Shown: positions 60,388-63,920 of the stretch, piece by piece
Position numbering within the stretch: position 1 is the stretch's first letter
Layout: every line of letters begins with the position of its first letter
Assembly (NCBI GenBank): GCA_015065505.1
Contig: SVQE01000004.1
Coordinates: 1-63,920, forward strand
Source: Oscillospiraceae bacterium
GTDB taxonomy: Bacteria; Bacillota; Clostridia; Oscillospirales; Acutalibacteraceae
Reading direction: 5' to 3'
DNA length: 63,920 bases
Translations under genes and position numbers: made by a program
The notes under the pieces: generated by a model
Told to the model about the DNA's origin: nothing
The model's database searches: none
Seen by the model: the letters and a program-made list of their open reading frames with translations, nothing else

Positions 60388-62169
60388 ATGGACACTTTAA
60401 AAGGACTTAAAAGAACTGCATACTGTGCAGAGTTTAATATGAGCAATGTTGGGCAGGAGATAACTGTTTACGGCTGGGTTCAGCGTCAGCGCGACCTCGG
60501 AACTCTTATATTCGTTGATGTTCGCGACAGAAGCGGAATTATTCAGCTTTCCTTCAACAGCGAAACAGACCCCGAAATATTTGAAAAGGCACACAGCGTT
60601 CGCCCCGAATATGTTGTTGCGGCAGTTGGAACGGTTGCTGAAAGAGAAAGCAAAAACCCCGATATTCCGACAGGTGATATCGAGGTTATGGTAACTGATT
60701 TCAGAATTCTTTCAAAGGCTGAAACACCGCCCTTTGTTATTGAAAACAGCGATAATGTCGGCGATGAAACAACTCTTAAATACAGATATCTTAATTTAAG
60801 AAGCGAAAAGCTGACAAAGAATATCCTTATGCGCCACAAGATTGCAAAAATCGCAAGGGATTATTTCTATGAAAATAACTTCATCGAGATTGAAACCCCG
60901 ATGATGATTAAATCAACACCCGAAGGCGCAAGGGACTATGTTGTTCCCTCAAGAATTCACAGGGGCAAATTCTATGCGCTTCCGCAGTCACCCCAGATAT
61001 ATAAGCAGCTTTGTATGATTGCAGGCTTCGACAGATATATTCAGCTTGCGCGCTGCTTCAGAGACGAGGATTTAAGAGCCGACCGTCAGCCCGAGTTCAC
61101 TCAGATAGACCTTGAAATGAGCTTTGTTGAGCTTGATGATATTATGGATATGGCAGAGGGCTTCATCAGAACTCTTATGCAGCAGACTCTCGGTGTGGAG
61201 CTCAATGAAAAATTCCCCCGTATGAGTTTTGAAGAGGCGATGAATAAATACGGCTCGGATAAGCCCGACACAAGATTTGATATGCTTATTCAGGATATAT
61301 CGGACTGGGCTGATAAAACCGATTTTGTTGTGTTTAAAAACGCTATTGCCGAGGGCGGAAGCGTTAAAGCCATTGTTGCAAAGAATGCAGTAGGCGCATA
61401 CACAAGAAAGAAGATAGATAAATTAACCGAGCACGCAAAGGGCATCGGCGCAAAAGGGCTTGCGTATATCCGCTGGGCGGACGAAGAACCTAACTGCTCG
61501 TTTAATAAATTTCTTAAAGAGGGCGAGCTTGCCGCACTTATTGACGAGCTCGGCGCTGAAAAGGGCGACGTTGTTTTCATCATTTCCGATAAAACAAGAA
61601 AAGCTCTCACAATTATGGGCGCACTGCGTCTTATAATTGCAAAAGAGCTCGGAATAATTCCCGAGGGCAAGTGGAATTATCTCTGGATAACCGAAATGCC
61701 CTTCTTTGAAATGGATGAGGAAACGGGCGAATGGGTTGCTGCTCATCATCCGTTCACAATGCCTATGGAAGAAAGCATTCAGTATCTCGACACCGATAAA
61801 TCAAAGGTTAACGCTCAGGCGTTCGACCTTGTTCTCAACGGAACCGAGCTTTCCTCGGGCTCAATGAGAATAACAAACTGTGAGCTTCAGACAAAGATGT
61901 TCGAGCTTCTCGGAATGGAGCAGGAGGAAATCGACGCAAAATTCGGCTTCCTTGTTGACGCATATCACTATGCTTCGCCTCCTCACGGCGGTATGGGTAT
62001 CGGTCTTGACAGACTTGCAATGCTTATCTGCGGCGCTGATTCTTTAAGGGATGTTGTTGCATTCCCGAAGGTTCAGAATGCAAGCGAGCTTATGAGCGGC
62101 GCGCCGTCATATATCGATGATGTTCAGCTTCAGGAGCTTGCACTTGATATTATAGGGGATAAAGAGTAA
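60388..62169 (+). CDS. aspS: aspartyl-tRNA synthetase
   Basis: This 593-residue class II synthetase has an N-terminal OB-fold anticodon domain (about 20-110), motif 2 F-R-D-E-D-L-R-A-D-R-Q-P-E-F-T-Q near 220, a bacterial GAD insert (about 295-420) and motif 3 G-M-G-I-G-L-D-R near 538. GGAGGAAAAT precedes the ATG at 60388, which lies 16 nt after hisS. The last base of its stop is the first base of the next start codon. Confidence 0.97.
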   Translation: MDTLKGLKRTAYCAEFNMSNVGQEITVYGWVQRQRDLGTLIFVDVRDRSGIIQLSFNSETDPEIFEKAHSVRPEYVVAAVGTVAERESKNPDIPTGDIEVMVTDFRILSKAETPPFVIENSDNVGDETTLKYRYLNLRSEKLTKNILMRHKIAKIARDYFYENNFIEIETPMMIKSTPEGARDYVVPSRIHRGKFYALPQSPQIYKQLCMIAGFDRYIQLARCFRDEDLRADRQPEFTQIDLEMSFVELDDIMDMAEGFIRTLMQQTLGVELNEKFPRMSFEEAMNKYGSDKPDTRFDMLIQDISDWADKTDFVVFKNAIAEGGSVKAIVAKNAVGAYTRKKIDKLTEHAKGIGAKGLAYIRWADEEPNCSFNKFLKEGELAALIDELGAEKGDVVFIISDKTRKALTIMGALRLIIAKELGIIPEGKWNYLWITEMPFFEMDEETGEWVAAHHPFTMPMEESIQYLDTDKSKVNAQAFDLVLNGTELSSGSMRITNCELQTKMFELLGMEQEEIDAKFGFLVDAYHYASPPHGGMGIGLDRLAMLICGADSLRDVVAFPKVQNASELMSGAPSYIDDVQLQELALDIIGDKE

Positions 62170-62762
62170 TGGAGAATAAGCATTATAATTTTTTCGCAAT
62201 GGTTAACAGAATGAAGCTGATTAACCGTTGGGCTTTAATGCAGAATACTCAGAGTGAAAACATTGCCGAGCACAGCCACAGCGTTGCTGTGCTTGCTCAC
62301 GCTTTGGCGCTTATCGGAAACAAGGAATTCGGCAAGAGCTACGATGCAAACAGAGCGGCAGTGCTTGCGCTTTATCACGACACAACCGAGGTTATAACGG
62401 GCGATATGCCAACCCCCGTTAAATACTATAACGACGAGATTCAGCAGGTTTATAAAGAGGTTGAAGCCGTTGCAGGCGAGCGCCTTTTAAAAATGCTTCC
62501 CGATGATTATAAAGCCGATTATGCTCCCTTCTTTGAAAAGCAGGAGGGCGACGGGGAATTATGGAAGCTTGTTAAGGCTGCCGATAAAATAAGCGCGCTG
62601 ATTAAATGCATTGAAGAATACAGAATGGGTAACAGGGAATTTGAAATTGCCCTGAAAGCGCAGGAAAAGAAGATTGATGAAATAAATCTTCCCGAGGTTG
62701 AATTCTTTAAAGAACATTTCCTTCCTGCATACTATTTAACACTTGATGAGCATACAAAATAA
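62169..62762 (+). CDS. HD-domain 5'-deoxynucleotidase (YfbR-like)
   Basis: This 197-residue HD phosphohydrolase has His in A-E-H-S-H-S near residue 35, the H-D pair in Y-H-D-T-T-E near 76 and a C-terminal Asp in A-A-D-K-I-S near 143, the YfbR/HDDC2 pattern. YfbR removes phosphate from deoxynucleoside 5'-monophosphates. The start overlaps the aspS stop by one base (TAATGG), so translation is coupled. Confidence 0.92.
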   Translation: MENKHYNFFAMVNRMKLINRWALMQNTQSENIAEHSHSVAVLAHALALIGNKEFGKSYDANRAAVLALYHDTTEVITGDMPTPVKYYNDEIQQVYKEVEAVAGERLLKMLPDDYKADYAPFFEKQEGDGELWKLVKAADKISALIKCIEEYRMGNREFEIALKAQEKKIDEINLPEVEFFKEHFLPAYYLTLDEHTK

Positions 62763-62795
62763 AACAACCGCCGCGGCGGTTGTTTTATTTTGTGT
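62761..62795. terminator. bidirectional terminator between the HD gene and murF
   Basis: A perfect 26-bp palindrome AAAACAACCGCCG / CGGCGGTTGTTTT, with T-rich sequence on both sides. It overlaps the stop codons of both flanking genes. Confidence 0.88.
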
Positions 62796-63920
62796 GTTCT
62801 TTTATTGCTTCAAAAACCTCTTCCATTTTCATTCCTCTTGAGCCTTTAACAAGAACTGCGTCGCCTGCGTTCATGGTCTTTGCAAATTCCTTAACAGCCT
62901 CAATCATTTTGCCTTTTTCTTCTTTCGGGAATGCCATTGAATTATCGGGCATTCCTTTTTTGAATGACTCAAAGTCGTCGCCAACAAAGAAAACAAAATC
63001 AATATTGTTCTTTTTGCACATTGCGCCGAGGTTTTCGTGCTCTTTAGCGGAAAATTCGCCAAGCTCAAGCATCTCGCCGAGCAGGGCATAGGTTTTTCCG
63101 CCCTTTGCGTATGAGGTGAGCGTTTCAAGCGCAACCCTTGAGGAATCGGGGCTTGAATTATAATAATCCTTAACAAAAACTATCCCGTTGATTTCTTCGC
63201 TTTCGCATCTCATTGAAACCTTTTCATATCCCTCAAGCGCCTTGAAAGCGGTTTTTAAGTCAATACCGAAATGAAGTCCGCAAAGCATTGCTTCAAGCGC
63301 ATTTAAAACATTGTATCTTCCGAGAACGGGAATATATCCGCGCGCACTGTCATCGCCGCAGCTGACAGAGAAATTAGTTATATTTATATTTGATTCTATT
63401 TCGCAAGCCTTAATATCGGCATTTTTGTTTTCAATGCCCGTAAACTGCTTTTTGAAAGCACCCGTATCGGCTGTTGAAAGAAGCGCGTCGTCGCCGTTTA
63501 AAATAAGCAGACCGTCCTCTTTTAATCCCTCAAGAATTTCAAGCTTTGCCTTTAAAATATTTTCCTGTGAGCCGAGATTGCCAATGTGCGCCTTACCAAC
63601 ATTTGTTATAATCGCAACATCGGGCTTTGCAATATTTGTAAGCCTGCTGATTTCGCCGAGGTGGTTCATTCCCATTTCAAGAACTGCAATATCATAGCTG
63701 TCGTCAAGCTGAAAAACGCTCTTCGGAAGCCCGATTTCATTATTGTAGTTCTTATCCGTTGAATAAACCTTATACTTAGTTGCCAGAACGGTTTTGGTCA
63801 TATCCCTTGTTGATGTTTTGCCGTTGCTTCCCGTAATTGCAACAACCTTGATATCAAGAAGCTGTCTGTAGTAAGAAGCGAGCTTGTGCATCGCAGTAAG
63901 AGTGTCATCAACCAGAAGGG
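62785..63920 (-). CDS. murF: UDP-N-acetylmuramoyl-tripeptide-D-alanyl-D-alanine ligase, 5' end beyond window
   Basis: MurF adds D-Ala-D-Ala to the UDP-muramyl tripeptide, the last cytosolic step of peptidoglycan precursor synthesis. The visible 377 codons include L-V-D-D-T-L-T-A near the window edge, the ATP loop T-G-S-N-G-K-T-S, E-M-G-M-N near 73 and the C-terminal ligase domain with G-E-M-L-E-L-G. The first domain (roughly 70-90 residues) lies beyond position 63920, so the gene is cut by the window edge, not broken. Confidence 0.95.
   Translation of the reverse strand, partial: LLVDDTLTAMHKLASYYRQLLDIKVVAITGSNGKTSTRDMTKTVLATKYKVYSTDKNYNNEIGLPKSVFQLDDSYDIAVLEMGMNHLGEISRLTNIAKPDVAIITNVGKAHIGNLGSQENILKAKLEILEGLKEDGLLILNGDDALLSTADTGAFKKQFTGIENKNADIKACEIESNINITNFSVSCGDDSARGYIPVLGRYNVLNALEAMLCGLHFGIDLKTAFKALEGYEKVSMRCESEEINGIVFVKDYYNSSPDSSRVALETLTSYAKGGKTYALLGEMLELGEFSAKEHENLGAMCKKNNIDFVFFVGDDFESFKKGMPDNSMAFPKEEKGKMIEAVKEFAKTMNAGDAVLVKGSRGMKMEEVFEAIKEHTK

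Noticed and set aside
62785..63920. Truncated murF pseudogene
   Set aside because: The missing first domain is due to the window edge; the frame stays open to the last base with matching family residues.

Overview
The window looks like a chromosomal segment of a low-to-moderate GC, Gram-positive anaerobe of the Clostridia, probably a gut-type Oscillospirales/Ruminococcaceae relative. This is an inference from gene content: a single-chain bacterial glycyl-tRNA synthetase, RNase Y, a CpsC/CpsD-type capsule start, a leucine-operon T-box, a TrpXYZ-like ABC transporter, a PdaA-like deacetylase, a BspA-type leucine-rich-repeat surface protein and strong GGAGG ribosome sites. No rRNA, tRNA, CRISPR array or prophage was seen.

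Layout. (1) 1-2010: purA and a small membrane protein. (2) 2019-11248: a type I restriction-modification island, hsdM-hsdS-(three unrelated-looking ORFs)-hsdR, entered through a low-complexity repeat and closed by a strong terminator. (3) 11327-18467: a LUD-domain gene and comM (minus strand, separated by an unusual array of mini-hairpins), phosphoglucomutase with a 31-codon membrane peptide, a divergent VWA/HTH pair, and glyQS. (4) 18466-34241: a 15-gene capsule/exopolysaccharide operon on the minus strand running from cpsC/cpsD and the initiating sugar transferase through glycosyltransferases, a radical SAM protein, polymerase and flippase to a CMP-sugar synthetase-like protein and an acetyltransferase. 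(5) 34380-39141: RNase Y, then a three-gene ABC transporter whose binding protein appears circularly permuted. (6) 39180-45495: tRNA modification genes trmL and dus, a degenerate phosphoribosyltransferase, and T-box-leuA-[REP-associated transposase unit]-leuB. (7) 45506-49007: a four-gene minus operon (RING-like membrane protein, galU, CPBP protease, tadA). (8) 49039-58494: prfB, pdaA-like, a BspA-like secreted protein, and the cell-elongation operon mreBCD-pbp2. (9) 58466-63920: mgsA-like, hisS, aspS, an HD phosphohydrolase and the 3' part of murF.

How the parts relate. Envelope building dominates: galU and phosphoglucomutase can supply UDP-glucose for the capsule locus; MreBCD/PBP2, MurF and the PdaA-like enzyme act on peptidoglycan.

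The most unusual items are: the circularly permuted binding protein (36221-37255); the mini-hairpin array that fills the comM-LUD gap (11998-12164); five degenerate heptanucleotide tracts of four different sequences in intergenic DNA; a methylglyoxal synthase homologue lacking two catalytic aspartates; the three-gene cargo inside the hsd operon; divergent promoters with overlapping -35 boxes; and a 12-bp perfect dyad over the glyQS start-site region.
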